Counted from the stretch's first letter, positions 8,633-18,069 are shown. The stretch: DNA of 64,000 nucleotides from Xenorhabdus ishibashii (GCF_002632755.1 NZ_NJAK01000001.1:1240001-1304000), one strand, 5' to 3'. The notes: generated by a model not told the origin, from the letters alone. Translations and numbers: made by a program.

Positions 8633-9523
8633 ATGAGCACTAGCTATCTGGCATTTCCTAATATTGACCCAGTCATATTTTCAATCGGGCCTGTATCACT
8701 CCATTGGTACGGTTTTATGTATCTGGTTGGTTTTGTTTTTGCCATGTGGCTGGCAAATCGCCGGGCGGCAAAGCCGAACAGTGGCTGGAACAAAGACGAA
8801 GTGGAGAACTTACTGTATGCAGGGTTTGTCGGGGTTTTCGTCGGTGGACGCCTCGGTTATGTTCTGTTCTATAATCTCCCAATGTTCCTTGATAATCCTC
8901 TTTATCTGTTTAAAGTTTGGGATGGAGGAATGTCTTTCCACGGTGGATTGGTAGGGGTTATCTGCGCTATGTGGTGGTTTGCGCGCCGTACCAAGCGCCA
9001 CTTCTTACAAGTCGCAGATTTTGTTGCTCCATTGGTTCCCTTTGGTTTAGGTATGGGGCGTATCGGTAACTTTATCAATGGTGAACTGTGGGGGCGTGTG
9101 ACACTTGATACGCCGTGGGCGATGTTATTCCCAGGCTCCCGCAGTGAAGATATTGCATTGGCTACCACCAATCCTTCGTTATGGCCTATTCTGGAAAAAT
9201 ATGGTGTCTTGCCCCGCCATCCATCACAGTTATATGAGATGGTGCTTGAAGGCATCGTATTATTTATCATTCTCAATTTATTTATCCGTAAACCGCACCC
9301 GATGGGGAGTGTTTCAGGTTTATTCCTGATTGGTTACGGTGCATTTCGCATAATAGTCGAATTTTTCCGCCAGCCTGACGCACAGCTTGGGTTGTTTGAC
9401 GGGATAAGTATGGGGCAAATGCTGTCCATCCCAATGATTTTGTTCGGAATATTTATGATGATATGGGCGTATAAATGCCCTGGCAACAAAACCCGCAATA
9501 ACAAGGTACAAGAGGCAAAATGA
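8633..9523 (+). CDS. lgt: Prolipoprotein diacylglyceryl transferase Lgt
   Basis: 296 residues, normal length. Inner-membrane enzyme that transfers diacylglyceryl from phosphatidylglycerol to the lipobox Cys of prolipoproteins. Seven membrane segments are visible, with the conserved SFHGGLVGV block and the Lgt signature [14 protein letters not shown]. The start has a GGGGAA ribosome binding site. Its stop overlaps the thyA start by 4 bp (ATGA), as in other enterobacteria. In E. coli it follows ptsP; here ptsP lies on the opposite strand 5 kb away because of an inversion between IS630 copies. Confidence 0.97.
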   Translation: MSTSYLAFPNIDPVIFSIGPVSLHWYGFMYLVGFVFAMWLANRRAAKPNSGWNKDEVENLLYAGFVGVFVGGRLGYVLFYNLPMFLDNPLYLFKVWDGGMSFHGGLVGVICAMWWFARRTKRHFLQVADFVAPLVPFGLGMGRIGNFINGELWGRVTLDTPWAMLFPGSRSEDIALATTNPSLWPILEKYGVLPRHPSQLYEMVLEGIVLFIILNLFIRKPHPMGSVSGLFLIGYGAFRIIVEFFRQPDAQLGLFDGISMGQMLSIPMILFGIFMMIWAYKCPGNKTRNNKVQEAK

Positions 9524-10314
9524 AGCAGTATCTGGATTTAATGAAAAAAGTGCTGGAAGAGGGCACAGCAAAAGATGACCGTACAGGGACAGGAACACTC
9601 TCTATCTTTGGTCATCAGATGCGTTTCAATTTGCAAGAAGGTTTCCCATTGGTAACAACCAAGCGTTGCCATCTTCGTTCCATTATTCATGAATTGCTTT
9701 GGTTCTTGAATGGCGACACCAATGTCAAATACCTGCATGATAATGGCGTGTCTATCTGGGATGAATGGGCTGACGAAAATGGCGATTTAGGGCCTGTTTA
9801 TGGTAAACAATGGCGTGCCTGGGGTTCTGCGGATGGTCGCCAAATCGATCAATTAACTCAGGTTATTGAGCAGTTGAAAAGTGATCCTGATTCACGTCGG
9901 ATCATCGTTTCTGCATGGAACGTTGGGGAGCTGGATAAAATGGCGTTGGCGCCATGTCATGCTTTTTTTCAGTTTTACGTAGCGGATGGCAAACTTTCCT
10001 GCCAGCTTTACCAGCGCTCTTGTGACGTGTTTTTAGGGTTACCATTTAATATCGCCAGTTATGCCTTGTTGGTGCATATAATGGCTCAACAGTGTGATCT
10101 TGAAGTGGGTGATTTTGTTTGGACTGGTGGTGATACTCACCTGTACAGCAACCATTTGGAACAGACCAAACTGCAATTAAGTCGTGAGCCACGTGCATTA
10201 CCTAAGTTAGTTATTAAGCGTAAACCAGAATCATTGTTTGATTATCGATTCGAAGACTTCGAAATTGTGGATTATGATCCACACCCTGGTATTAAAGCAC
10301 CTGTCGCAATTTAA
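9520..10314 (+). CDS. thyA: Thymidylate synthase
   Basis: 264 residues, identical in length to E. coli ThyA. It methylates dUMP to dTMP using methylene-tetrahydrofolate. The active-site segment [12 protein letters not shown] with the nucleophilic Cys, the RRIIVSAWN phosphate-binding loop and the C-terminal PVAI (methylation trigger) are all present. It is co-translated with lgt. In related genomes ppdA follows directly; here mobile-element debris follows and ppdA is 51 kb away. Confidence 0.98.
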   Translation: MKQYLDLMKKVLEEGTAKDDRTGTGTLSIFGHQMRFNLQEGFPLVTTKRCHLRSIIHELLWFLNGDTNVKYLHDNGVSIWDEWADENGDLGPVYGKQWRAWGSADGRQIDQLTQVIEQLKSDPDSRRIIVSAWNVGELDKMALAPCHAFFQFYVADGKLSCQLYQRSCDVFLGLPFNIASYALLVHIMAQQCDLEVGDFVWTGGDTHLYSNHLEQTKLQLSREPRALPKLVIKRKPESLFDYRFEDFEIVDYDPHPGIKAPVAI

Positions 10315-10323
10315 TCCTCTTTT

Positions 10324-10349
10324 TCCATCCTCAAATCTGGGGATGGAAA
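10324..10349 (+). terminator. Hairpin after thyA
   Basis: TTCCATCC...GGATGGAA stem just after the thyA stop, flanked by T and A runs; a likely bidirectional terminator of the lgt-thyA operon. Confidence 0.6.
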
Positions 10350-10418
10350 ATGTATTTATCCTCATTAATTATTTATTCCATGCGCTAGAGCCGAGGCTAC
10401 CAATCTCAGTAATAGCAT

Positions 10419-10451
10419 AAAGGCCATCGGATTAACCGTCCGGTGGCCTTT
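10419..10451 (+). terminator. Strong hairpin downstream of thyA
   Basis: AAAGGCCATCGG pairs with CCGGTGGCCTTT across a 9-nt loop; the downstream tract is only moderately T-rich. It is a second termination or RNA-processing element. Confidence 0.5.
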
Positions 10452-10462
10452 GATATTAAGGG

Positions 10463-10489
10463 TATAGTGGTATAAAGATCTCGGACACC
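10463..10489 (+). repeat. Solitary 27-bp terminus of the IS3-family element
   Basis: The stretch starting TATAGTGGTATAAAG and ending CGGACACC is identical to the outer end of the IS3 copies at 45317 and (reverse) 40081. No other IS3 sequence follows, so this is a footprint or a deletion relic rather than an element. Confidence 0.75.
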
Positions 10490-10940
10490 GCACCCGCCTG
10501 CACGTTTTGGATCAAAAAGTTTTTTCAGTTTGAAAATCCTGCAAACCGAATCGCCAGACCGCGCCCGTGCTGGCGCTGTGGAAAAAATCACAAATTGAAA
10601 GGAGTGAAAAGATTTTCAGGGAATTTCAGTTTTTGGATCAACGGTGGATCGCGGAGAAGATATCAATGCAATGATATTAAAAGGGAAATTCTATTTTACG
10701 TAGGAAGTTAGATCGCGGAGGCAAGCTAAGGAAAATTTTAGAACGGAGTAGCCATGTGGTTTTGCATTGATAAGGCAACTGAAATCAATTGAATCGGTAA
10801 AGATATTTTCTGTGGCAGAAATTTTTTTCCGGATTGGTTTGTTTGGTTGAAAAACAAACTTTTTTTATATGTCAGTGAATGTGGGGTAGGGACACTAAAT
10901 TTTTCTCAGGAGACAAAAAGGGGGCATCGACCAAAAGAAA

Positions 10941-10970
10941 TAAAAAAGACCACTCGTCTAAAAGTGGTCT
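10941..10970 (-). terminator. Rho-independent terminator reading leftward from the tRNA fragment
   Basis: Stem AGACCACT/AGTGGTCT followed on the minus strand by TTTTTTA. It stands about 30 bp beyond the 3' end of the tRNA-like sequence, as a tRNA terminator would. Confidence 0.75.
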
Positions 10971-10999
10971 AATATGCTGATTTAACAGCTAAAATTTGA

Positions 11000-11042
11000 T
11001 AGCCCCTGCTGGACTTGAACCAGCGACCAAGCGATTATGAGG
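11000..11042 (-). tRNA. tRNA-Ile2 (CAU) 3'-half fragment, attachment-site remnant
   Basis: The minus strand matches the 3' part of the minor isoleucine tRNA (ileX type): anticodon-loop CTCATAATCGC, variable loop TTGGTCG, T-arm CTGGTTCAAGTCCAG, and acceptor strand. The 5' half (D-arm and acceptor partner) is absent; the match stops just before the anticodon stem. Tyrosine-recombinase elements that integrate into tRNA genes duplicate exactly such 3' pieces. It is not a functional tRNA. Confidence 0.8.
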
Positions 11043-11206
11043 CGGGAATTAACGTTCTACTTATTTATACTTATTCTTAATTTTCAATTAATTATGAACA
11101 ATAAAACAACTGTATAAATAACCAGAAGTAACCTAAAATACTTGTCTACGGCATCCTAGAACCTGAAAACGATTCACAGGATACCTTAATCGCTTGGTAA
11201 CGATAG

Positions 11207-11228
11207 AAAAGTGGATTTTCACTTTTTT
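11207..11228 (+). terminator. Hairpin terminator
   Basis: AAAAGTG/CACTTTT stem with a 6-nt loop and continuing T's. No gene precedes it nearby, so it may belong to a lost gene. Confidence 0.5.
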
Positions 11229-11399
11229 AATATGGGGAGGGATATGTGGAAACGTTGAATTATCGGAAGAGGCCGAAGAATGGCTACCGTCAGTGCCTGA
11301 GTGTCGAGACTTTAAATCACCTGTATAAAACTTTTGGCTTTAGGTCTACATTCCATACACCATATTCAAATATCTAGCTGTATTTAAAAGAAAATAATA

Positions 11400-11438
11400 G
11401 ATGTATAGTTATTTTTTAACTATACATCAACTATACAT
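11400..11438. promoter_or_regulatory. Operator-like palindrome with third half-site
   Basis: GATGTATAGTTA and its exact complement TAACTATACATC are separated by 5 T's, and a further AACTATACAT half-site follows directly. Three copies of one 10-bp half-site in 39 bp suggest a repressor-binding region; no regulator gene is adjacent. Confidence 0.4.
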
Positions 11439-11739
11439 TCTCTTCATTAAGTGTAAAAAGTGGGTGAACAGGGGACACAGTCAGTGAATATCATATTAAT
11501 TACCGTAAGATCAGATGTAGCAAGGCTTTCAGGGGAATGTGCAGAGGGTGCATAACTGGGAGGAGAAAAAAGATTTATAGGGGGTATCTCTGGCAGGCAA
11601 ATAAAAGCCGGATAAGTCTGGGATAATAAATTTAGTGCATAATTTTTTTATTATGGTATGACTGAAATTAAAATTAAGTAATTGTCTGATTTTGCTTAAG
11701 AATAGAGATTTATCACAAATTTAAAGGAGGATCTTTTCC

Positions 11740-11829
11740 ATGCTGGAATGGGTAAGCATTGTTGTTATATCCTGCTTAATTGATGCTACATCGGAAATCT
11801 TGACACAAGTCAATCAATTATTAATTTGA
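11740..11829 (+). CDS. Small ORF (29 aa) ahead of the putative toxin gene
   Basis: ATG at 11740 is preceded by an excellent ribosome binding site (AAAGGAGG, 9-bp spacing). The peptide begins MLEWVSIVVISCLIDATSE and is hydrophobic in its first half. It ends 26 bp before the next gene. It may be a leader peptide or small membrane protein; the RBS is the main argument. Confidence 0.4.
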   Translation: MLEWVSIVVISCLIDATSEILTQVNQLLI

Positions 11830-11855
11830 TATTGAGTGCTACGGAGAATTGAGGA

Positions 11856-12821
11856 ATGACACATAAGAAATATAATCCCACTTGGGATGGCTATATGGGG
11901 GATGTTTTAAGGGGGAATGTGGGAATTAATCAGCTAAAGCCTCAACATGAATTTTTTGATGCTATTGGTCTAGAAAAAGTATTGAGGGATAATACCCAGT
12001 ATCACTTTGTTCTCACATTATCAGAAGCTCAAAGCATTATTGAGGATATCAGTTCCCGCCGTCCACAAAGTCCAAATCATGGAGAAGCATTTGCAAGAGG
12101 TATGAACGAAACACACCTAAGTTATGAAGAAGCATTTGCAAGAGGTGTGGACGCAGGAAACAAGAAAAAAGATCCTATGGCGCGTGTATTTTCTGTCACT
12201 GATCCCATATCTACCTACGCAGGAAATATCTATGATTCACGTGGATTCCATGATGTTGTTCGAGAATTTAAGAGCTTAAGCATTAAAGCGGTAGAACATA
12301 TAGGAAAAAATGGGGAAAGGTATATTCACATATCAGGGCATGCAGGTCTTCGGAATCGTATCATGGGGACACGATATCGTGCCCAAAATCCCCAAATGCT
12401 TGGAATGGGAATTGGGCAGCAGGGTCTTAATGCAAGCGTTGTTCAAGGAGTTAGATTCTCCATCATTTTTTCTATTGGATATCGAGTAATAGAAAGTATT
12501 TTTAAGGATGAATATACGCTAGCCGATTTTCTTGGAAATGTAACCATGGATATGGCTAAAACTGCTATTATTGCTGCTTCCTCCTGGGTTGTAGGATCAC
12601 TTTTAACTGCCACTGCATTTTTAGGTGGAAGTATTATTGCCGTTGCTCTGATAGTTTTAGCTGTTGGAGTTCTAGCGGCTTATATTTTAGATACTCTTGA
12701 TAAGCAATATGGGATAAGTGAAAAATTAATAGCACTTTTGAAAGAAGAAATGAAAAGAAAACCAAGAACACTGGAAGTGGATTTACAGCATTTTTTTAAT
12801 GAATTAGGAAGGTTTAGGTGA
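11856..12821 (+). CDS. Putative membrane-inserting toxin (unknown family)
   Basis: 321 residues with no family I can name. The N-terminal 190 residues are polar, with a repeated EAFARG motif (77-82, 92-97). Residues 235-278 form a long hydrophobic hairpin rich in Ala/Gly/Val/Ile, and the last 40 residues are charged and amphipathic. A soluble protein with one hydrophobic hairpin near the C-terminus resembles pore-forming colicins and pore-forming T6SS effectors in design. The next gene overlaps it by 4 bp and encodes a small three-helix membrane protein, the usual shape of immunity to pore formers. No signal peptide. The function is an inference from architecture and context. Confidence 0.5.
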   Translation: MTHKKYNPTWDGYMGDVLRGNVGINQLKPQHEFFDAIGLEKVLRDNTQYHFVLTLSEAQSIIEDISSRRPQSPNHGEAFARGMNETHLSYEEAFARGVDAGNKKKDPMARVFSVTDPISTYAGNIYDSRGFHDVVREFKSLSIKAVEHIGKNGERYIHISGHAGLRNRIMGTRYRAQNPQMLGMGIGQQGLNASVVQGVRFSIIFSIGYRVIESIFKDEYTLADFLGNVTMDMAKTAIIAASSWVVGSLLTATAFLGGSIIAVALIVLAVGVLAAYILDTLDKQYGISEKLIALLKEEMKRKPRTLEVDLQHFFNELGRFR

Positions 12822-13213
12822 ATAGTAAATACCTCCAAGCATTAGGTGTGTTAATATTATTATTGTTAGTAATATTTACGGTTATTTTCGTTATTGGCGA
12901 TGCTGTTTCATTAATATTAATGAAAGATGAAATAACATTTTCTGCCACTGTTGTTATTGGTGTCATGACTTCACCTCTATTATTTTACGCGTTATTATGC
13001 TCTATTTTTTTCTTTATTTTTAATAGGCAACCTAAATTTAATAAAGTGATTGTTAACTTTATGGTTTGGTTGGCAATTTTATCATTCATCATCAGCTTAC
13101 CTGTCTCTTTTTATGTTAGCTATAAGTTAAAAAATGATGGTTATCTGACATGTGATAAAATATCGTGGATGTCACCAACAACATATGTGAAAGATTTATC
13201 ACTGTGTAATTGA
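12818..13213 (+). CDS. Small polytopic membrane protein, candidate immunity protein
   Basis: 131 residues starting at a GTG that overlaps the upstream stop (GTGA). Three strong membrane segments lie at about 9-34, 43-67 and 78-104, followed by a short tail with two Cys (LTCDKIS and SLCN end). Translational coupling to the putative pore-former and the absence of any catalytic motif support an immunity role; no homologue is recognised. It is followed at once by a terminator, so the pair forms one transcription unit. Confidence 0.5.
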   Translation: MNSKYLQALGVLILLLLVIFTVIFVIGDAVSLILMKDEITFSATVVIGVMTSPLLFYALLCSIFFFIFNRQPKFNKVIVNFMVWLAILSFIISLPVSFYVSYKLKNDGYLTCDKISWMSPTTYVKDLSLCN

Positions 13214-13254
13214 AAACTTTTGTAAATATTCTGTCCTCATGTTTTCGCAAGTTT

Positions 13255-13281
13255 AGCCTCTGAATGTCAGGGGCTTTTTTA
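13255..13281 (+). terminator. Rho-independent terminator
   Basis: AGCCTCTGA / TCAGGGGCT stem with 3-nt loop and seven T's, closing the putative toxin/immunity operon. Confidence 0.88.
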
Positions 13282-13303
13282 TTGTTTATCATAATAATGG
13301 AAT

Positions 13304-13927
13304 GGTCGCTCCTTCCCTGAACCAGCGGTAGGATATTACTGATAATTCTATCCCAGCGGAGGCGCGATATGACTGTTATAACGATTGGCATCGATTTGGC
13401 AAAAAACGTGTTTCAGATCCACGGCGTTGATGAGAACGGTAAATGTCAGCTCAAAAAAAGGATTAAGCGATCCCAGATGACAGCATTCTTTGCAAACATG
13501 CCCACCTGTCTTATCGGTATGGAAGCCTGTGCCGGTGCTCATCACTGGGCACGTATCCTCATTGCACAGGGTCATACTGTTAAGCTCATGCCTCCGCAGT
13601 TTGTTAAACCCTATGTAAAAACAAACAAGAATGATATGGCGGATGCAGAGGCGATTTGTGAGGCTGTGTCGCGTCCGAACATGCGGTTTGTGAGTATTAA
13701 AACACCTGAGCAGCAATCTTTATTATCAGTTCATCGTGCCCGCACAGGGTTTGTCAAAGCCAGAACTGCACAGATCAACCAAATCAGAGGACTGCTGGCT
13801 GAATTCGGTATTGTTCTCCCGCAGGGTGCTGTTGCGGTAAGCCGGCATGTGCCAGAATTACTTGAAGATGCAGATAACGGTTTACCCATGCCATTCCGGC
13901 AGCTTCTGTCATCTCTCTATGAAAATA
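13304..13927 (+). mobile_element. 5' half of the IS110/IS1111-type element, cut by IS630
   Basis: Begins with the terminal repeat GGTCGCTCCT and encodes from 13369 the N-terminal DEDD_Tnp_IS110 domain: TIGIDLAKNVFQ with the first Asp, GMEACAGAHHW with the Glu, NDMADAEAI with later acidic residues. The frame is broken after SLYENI by IS630 copy 2 inserted at a TA. The remaining C-terminal half is on the other strand at 4811-5288. Confidence 0.92.
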
Positions 13928-14837
13928 TAGCTAAATCATATCAATATGACATAATATCTAAACCTAAGATGACAAGGCATAAAATGAGATGGGCTACAGC
14001 TTAGATTTTCGAAAGAGAGTATTGGCATACAAAGACAAGCATTCGTTGACTTTTGAACAAACGAGTGCCCATTTTGAAGTCTCCATGCGCACCTTGTTCC
14101 GGTGGTGCAATCAGATAGAACCTTGCATGACCCGCAATAAACCTGCCACGAAAATCCCTGATGCAGTGCTCATGGCGGATGTCCAACACTTTCCCGATGA
14201 CTATCAATGGGAAAGAGCAAAACGTTTAGGTGTCTCACAATCGGCTATTCATTATGCCTTGAAACGGCTTCGGATCACCCATAAAAAAAACGTTAAAACA
14301 CCCTCGCGCTGATCTTCAGGCTCGTCAGGTATTTATCGAGCGCATCAGCGACTATGAGCGGGCTGGCAGGCCGATTGTGTATTTGGATGAAAGTGGTTTT
14401 GCTCAGTCGATGCCACGTCAACATGGCTATTCGGAAAAAGGGTTACGCTGTTTTGGTTCGCATGACTGGCACGCAAAAGGCCGTATCAACGTCATTGGTG
14501 CCATTCTCGAAAATACCTTCGTCACCTTAAGCTTGTTTACCGAGAATATTAATGCCGATGTTTTTTATGCGTGGATGACACAAGATTTGCTGCCAAAGCT
14601 TCCACACGGCACCGTGATAGTGATGGACAATGCGCCTTTCCATAAACGGAATGACACGGCACAAGCGATAGCAGACAGCAGATGTCAACTGGAATGGCTT
14701 CCCGCTTATAGTCCGGATTTGAACCCAATAGAACACAAATGGGGCGGAGCAAAAGCGATCAGGAGGCAAAAAAGATGTTCGGTTGATGAGTTGTTTACGG
14801 AGCATATTGAATATGTCAGGTTATGATGATTCTGCTA
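13928..14837 (+). mobile_element. IS630-family element, copy 2 (910 bp)
   Basis: Same ends, length and two-frame transposase (orfA 13989-14312; orfB to 14826) as copy 1, in opposite orientation. TA flanks both sides. Together with copy 1 it bounds an inverted segment: each copy carries one half of the interrupted IS110 on its outside or inside edge. Confidence 0.92.
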
Positions 14838-14891
14838 TATTTAAAATTATTTCAAAATTCATTATATTAGTGAGTATTACTTATTAAAAAG

Positions 14892-15130
14892 TTATTCAAT
14901 CCATATTGGAGGAAGGTAAACACGATTATGATGCTTACTGATAGGTTCTTCGAGCCAAAGCGGTAACGTCACGATAACCTCTTTGGTAAGGCAAATGCCG
15001 CAGCCATTAACTTATCGTTAGGTGTCGGAGGATTATCCAAAAGGTTCAATACATGCAAACTGTCTCTCTCGGTTAGTTCCAGTCGCTTGTTATCGTTGAT
15101 GATATTTCGTTCTCTACTGGTAATACATTG
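14892..15130 (-). pseudogene. TacA-TacT-type toxin-antitoxin remnant
   Basis: On the minus strand, 15130-14969 encodes the C-terminal end of a DUF1778 antitoxin (LELTERDSLHVLNLLDNPP, then AAAFALPKRLS). Its stop overlaps a GTG (14972) that opens a short frame beginning VTLPLWLEEPISKHHNR, like the start of a GNAT acetyltransferase toxin, which runs out after about 26 residues. Such toxins acetylate aminoacyl-tRNA. Both genes are truncated; the N-terminal ribbon-helix-helix of the antitoxin is absent. IS630 copy 2 lies 55 bp beyond, a likely cause of the loss. Confidence 0.6.
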
Positions 15131-15156
15131 TGGACTACAAATTCGTTAAGAATCAT

Positions 15157-17403
15157 CTAAATACCCCCTCGAATCAAACCTCCCAAGCCATGCGATTCCA
15201 TAAATTCGGCTGAAAGTGTTTTTACCTCATGGCTGGTTTCAGCTTGCAAAATCAATTCAATAAGATGCTCAAGTTCTTTAGCATCCAGGTGTCGTAATAA
15301 ATACTTAGTACGAGGAATGCTGCGGCCACTCATGCTCAGGCTACGGTAACCTAAGCCAAGCAATATGAGTGTTCCCATTGGTAAACCAGCCATTTCTCCG
15401 CATATACTAACAGGGAGATCAAGACGCAGGCATTCATCAAAAACGCGTTTCAAAGCCCTAATCACCGCAGGATGTAAATGATCATATAGCGAAGCGACGT
15501 GTATATTATTGCGATCCACTGCAAGCAAATACTGGGTTAAATCATTTGTACCAATAGAAACAAAATCAATCCGTTTCTTTAACTGGGGCAGCAAAAAAAG
15601 GGTAGAAGGTACTTCAAGCATCATACCAATCTGCGGCATTGCGATTGTATCGGCTAGGGTTTGTTCTACTTCAATTTTTGCTCTCTTAATCAGTTTTCGG
15701 GCTTCATCAATTTCTTCAATACTGGTCACCATCGGCAAGAGTAGTTTTAAATTGCCAGTCTGTGCATTAGCTTTTAGCATCGCCCGAAGTTGAATCAAAA
15801 ATATTTCTGGTTGATCCAGCGTGATGCGAATTCCCCGCCATCCCAGACAAGGGTTTTCTTCATTGATGGGCATATAGGGAAGCTGTTTATCAGCACCAAT
15901 ATCCAGTGTTCTCAATACTACTGGCTTATCAGGAAAAAGTTCCAGTATCTCTTGGTAACGATTTTTCTGCTCATCTTCTGATGGGAAACCGCTATGCAGC
16001 ATAAACGGGATTTCTGTGCGATACAGCCCAATGCCGTCAATATTGTCTTCTATCTGCCGTTCATGTTTCAGACTCAAGCCAGCGTTAAGCTGTATCAAAA
16101 CCCGTTCTCCACTTTTTAGCCGTGCTTGCTTTTGCTGTTCATATTCAGCCAACTTGCTGATAACCTGTTCTTCTTCAATGAGTTGCTGGTATTCATGAGC
16201 AACCAGAGGTTCTGGTTCAATAAAAATTTCCCCATGATAACCATCAAGAATGAGTGTCCGGTTATGTAACAACTCAGGCTGGATATCCGCCCCCATGATG
16301 GCAGGAATACCCATTGCACGAACCAATATTGCAGAATGGGAGTGAGTTGCGCCATCTCGCACAATCACACCAACCAATTTATCTGGTGGCAACTCAGCTA
16401 ACAAATTGGCACTGAGTTCATCAGCAACCAGTATAAAGCGCTCCGGCCACTGCCTTGTGCCCGTGAAGGAGCCATTCAGATGAAACAGTACCCGCTGACC
16501 GAGTGCCCGCAGATCCGATGCCCGCTCGCGCATATAGAGATCTTGCAAGCCGGCAAACTGTTCAGCATATTTTTCAATCACAGTTTTAACCGCCCATTCC
16601 GCCACAAAACCGTTATCGACGGAATAAAACAGATCTCGCTTGAGTTGAGGATCATTTAATAGATGGGAATAGAGATCAAAAATGGCGGCGCTTTCTTTCT
16701 GTGAACTGGCAGTAAAGCGCTTGCTGATACGACGGCATTCAGCGGTTGCTTCTTCAAGAGCCAAAGTCAGCCTGGAGCGCTCAGCCTGATAATCCAGCGT
16801 CAATGTTTCAGTCACTTGTTCCAACAAAGGCTGGGAACGATCTTGCCATCCCTGTGCCATAACAATGCCATTAGAAATGGTAAGTGCCTTAATACGGGTC
16901 TGACGATACCGGCTGAATAATCCTTTTGTTTGCACCTGGGAAAGAACAGCAGCAAGCTGCATCGCCAATGTCACCATGAAAGATTCTTCACTTTCATTAA
17001 ATAACCGTCGCTCATATTGCTGGACAACTAATATTCCCTGCAATTGGCGACTATAAATAATCGGTACACCTAAAAAAGCCCGCAGGCTTTCTTCTCTTAC
17101 CTGAGGAATATATTTAAAACTGGGATGGTCACGGACATCAGCGAGATTAATTAATTCGGATAAACGCCCAACTTGCCCGACAACGCCTTCATTAAAGGAG
17201 AGACTAATTGCTTGCCCTTTGGGTTTTCTCAACCCTTTGGTTGCCATCAGGTAATAACATTGCCGTTGATGATCTGCCAAATAAATAGAGCAGACATCCG
17301 TGTTCATTGCCAGACACGTTTCATTGACCAATAACTCAAGCGCTTCAGATAAATTAGCTGCCATCGCAACCTTTTCGACAATTTCCCGTAAGCGCATGAG
17401 CAT
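15157..17403 (-). CDS. ptsP: Phosphoenolpyruvate-protein phosphotransferase PtsP (EI-Ntr)
   Basis: 748 residues, the usual length. First enzyme of the nitrogen-related PTS: it autophosphorylates from PEP and passes phosphate to NPr. An N-terminal GAF domain occupies about 1-165; the PEP-utilising swivel domain carries the phospho-histidine in RDGATHSHSAILVRA; the C-terminal TIM barrel contains GIGLYRTEIPFM, GIRITLDQPEIF and SIGTNDLTQYLLAVDR. It lies 9 bp downstream of rppH, the enterobacterial order. Downstream it should be followed by lgt, which was moved by the IS630 inversion. Confidence 0.97.
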   Translation of the reverse strand: MLMRLREIVEKVAMAANLSEALELLVNETCLAMNTDVCSIYLADHQRQCYYLMATKGLRKPKGQAISLSFNEGVVGQVGRLSELINLADVRDHPSFKYIPQVREESLRAFLGVPIIYSRQLQGILVVQQYERRLFNESEESFMVTLAMQLAAVLSQVQTKGLFSRYRQTRIKALTISNGIVMAQGWQDRSQPLLEQVTETLTLDYQAERSRLTLALEEATAECRRISKRFTASSQKESAAIFDLYSHLLNDPQLKRDLFYSVDNGFVAEWAVKTVIEKYAEQFAGLQDLYMRERASDLRALGQRVLFHLNGSFTGTRQWPERFILVADELSANLLAELPPDKLVGVIVRDGATHSHSAILVRAMGIPAIMGADIQPELLHNRTLILDGYHGEIFIEPEPLVAHEYQQLIEEEQVISKLAEYEQQKQARLKSGERVLIQLNAGLSLKHERQIEDNIDGIGLYRTEIPFMLHSGFPSEDEQKNRYQEILELFPDKPVVLRTLDIGADKQLPYMPINEENPCLGWRGIRITLDQPEIFLIQLRAMLKANAQTGNLKLLLPMVTSIEEIDEARKLIKRAKIEVEQTLADTIAMPQIGMMLEVPSTLFLLPQLKKRIDFVSIGTNDLTQYLLAVDRNNIHVASLYDHLHPAVIRALKRVFDECLRLDLPVSICGEMAGLPMGTLILLGLGYRSLSMSGRSIPRTKYLLRHLDAKELEHLIELILQAETSHEVKTLSAEFMESHGLGGLIRGGI

Positions 17404-17412
17404 AGCAATTAC

Positions 17413-17943
17413 CTAACTTTTTCTACGACGATGTAAATAAGGAGAATGCAATAATGAAGCAGGCTCCGGCGTTGACATCACAATAGAAGAGAACTCTTTC
17501 ATCACGCGGCGATATACATCCCGTTTAAAAGAAACTACCTGCCGGACAGGATACCAATAACTAACCCAACGCCAACCATCAAACTCCGGTATCTTACTGC
17601 GCTGCACATTAATATCCGCTTCATTACACAATAACTGCAATAAAAACCAACGTTGCTTCTGCCCGATACAAACAGGCTTTGTATCCCAACGCACCAAACG
17701 CTTGGGTAATTTGTAACGCAACCAACTTCGGGTTGAGGCGAGAACCCGTACATCTTTGCGACTTAAACCAACTTCTTCGAACAACTCGCGATACATCGCT
17801 TGCTCTGGTGATTCCCCTGGATTGATACCCCCCTGAGGAAACTGCCAGGAATGCTGCCCATAACGGCGGGCCCACAAAACTTGCCCTTGGCGATTACAAA
17901 TTACAATTCCTACATTCGGGCGGTAGCCATCATCATCGATCAC
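17413..17943 (-). CDS. rppH: RNA pyrophosphohydrolase RppH
   Basis: 176 residues. Nudix hydrolase that removes pyrophosphate from the 5' end of mRNA and so starts decay. The Nudix box is complete ([23 protein letters not shown] spans about residues 37-59, with the catalytic Glu pair). The start [17 protein letters not shown] is the standard one. It is in an operon with ptsP. In E. coli mutH lies nearby; here thiBPQ is divergent. Confidence 0.97.
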   Translation of the reverse strand: MIDDDGYRPNVGIVICNRQGQVLWARRYGQHSWQFPQGGINPGESPEQAMYRELFEEVGLSRKDVRVLASTRSWLRYKLPKRLVRWDTKPVCIGQKQRWFLLQLLCNEADINVQRSKIPEFDGWRWVSYWYPVRQVVSFKRDVYRRVMKEFSSIVMSTPEPASLLHSPYLHRRRKS

Positions 17944-18069
17944 CAGACTACCTCTCGATATAACAAATTTAAAAAGATAGCTAATTGTTTCACACTCATC
18001 TCAAGCGGTAAACCTAAACCTCTATGATTAGACTTTGCAGACGTAACCGAAGTCTCTACAATACCGCCA

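Larger units (their letters stand above)
10490..11739. other. 1.25-kb stretch without a protein gene
   Basis: No coding frame looks real here. It contains the IS3 end relic at its left border, a tRNA terminator, a tRNA-Ile2 3' fragment, a hairpin terminator at 11207-11228 and a palindromic operator-like site at 11400-11438, described separately. Base composition and the isolated tRNA piece suggest the scar of an excised or eroded integrative element. Confidence 0.6.

Noticed and set aside
13369..14004. 211-residue IS110 protein as a complete gene
   Set aside because: Its last about 25 residues are IS630 sequence; the frame is a truncated transposase reading into the inserted element.
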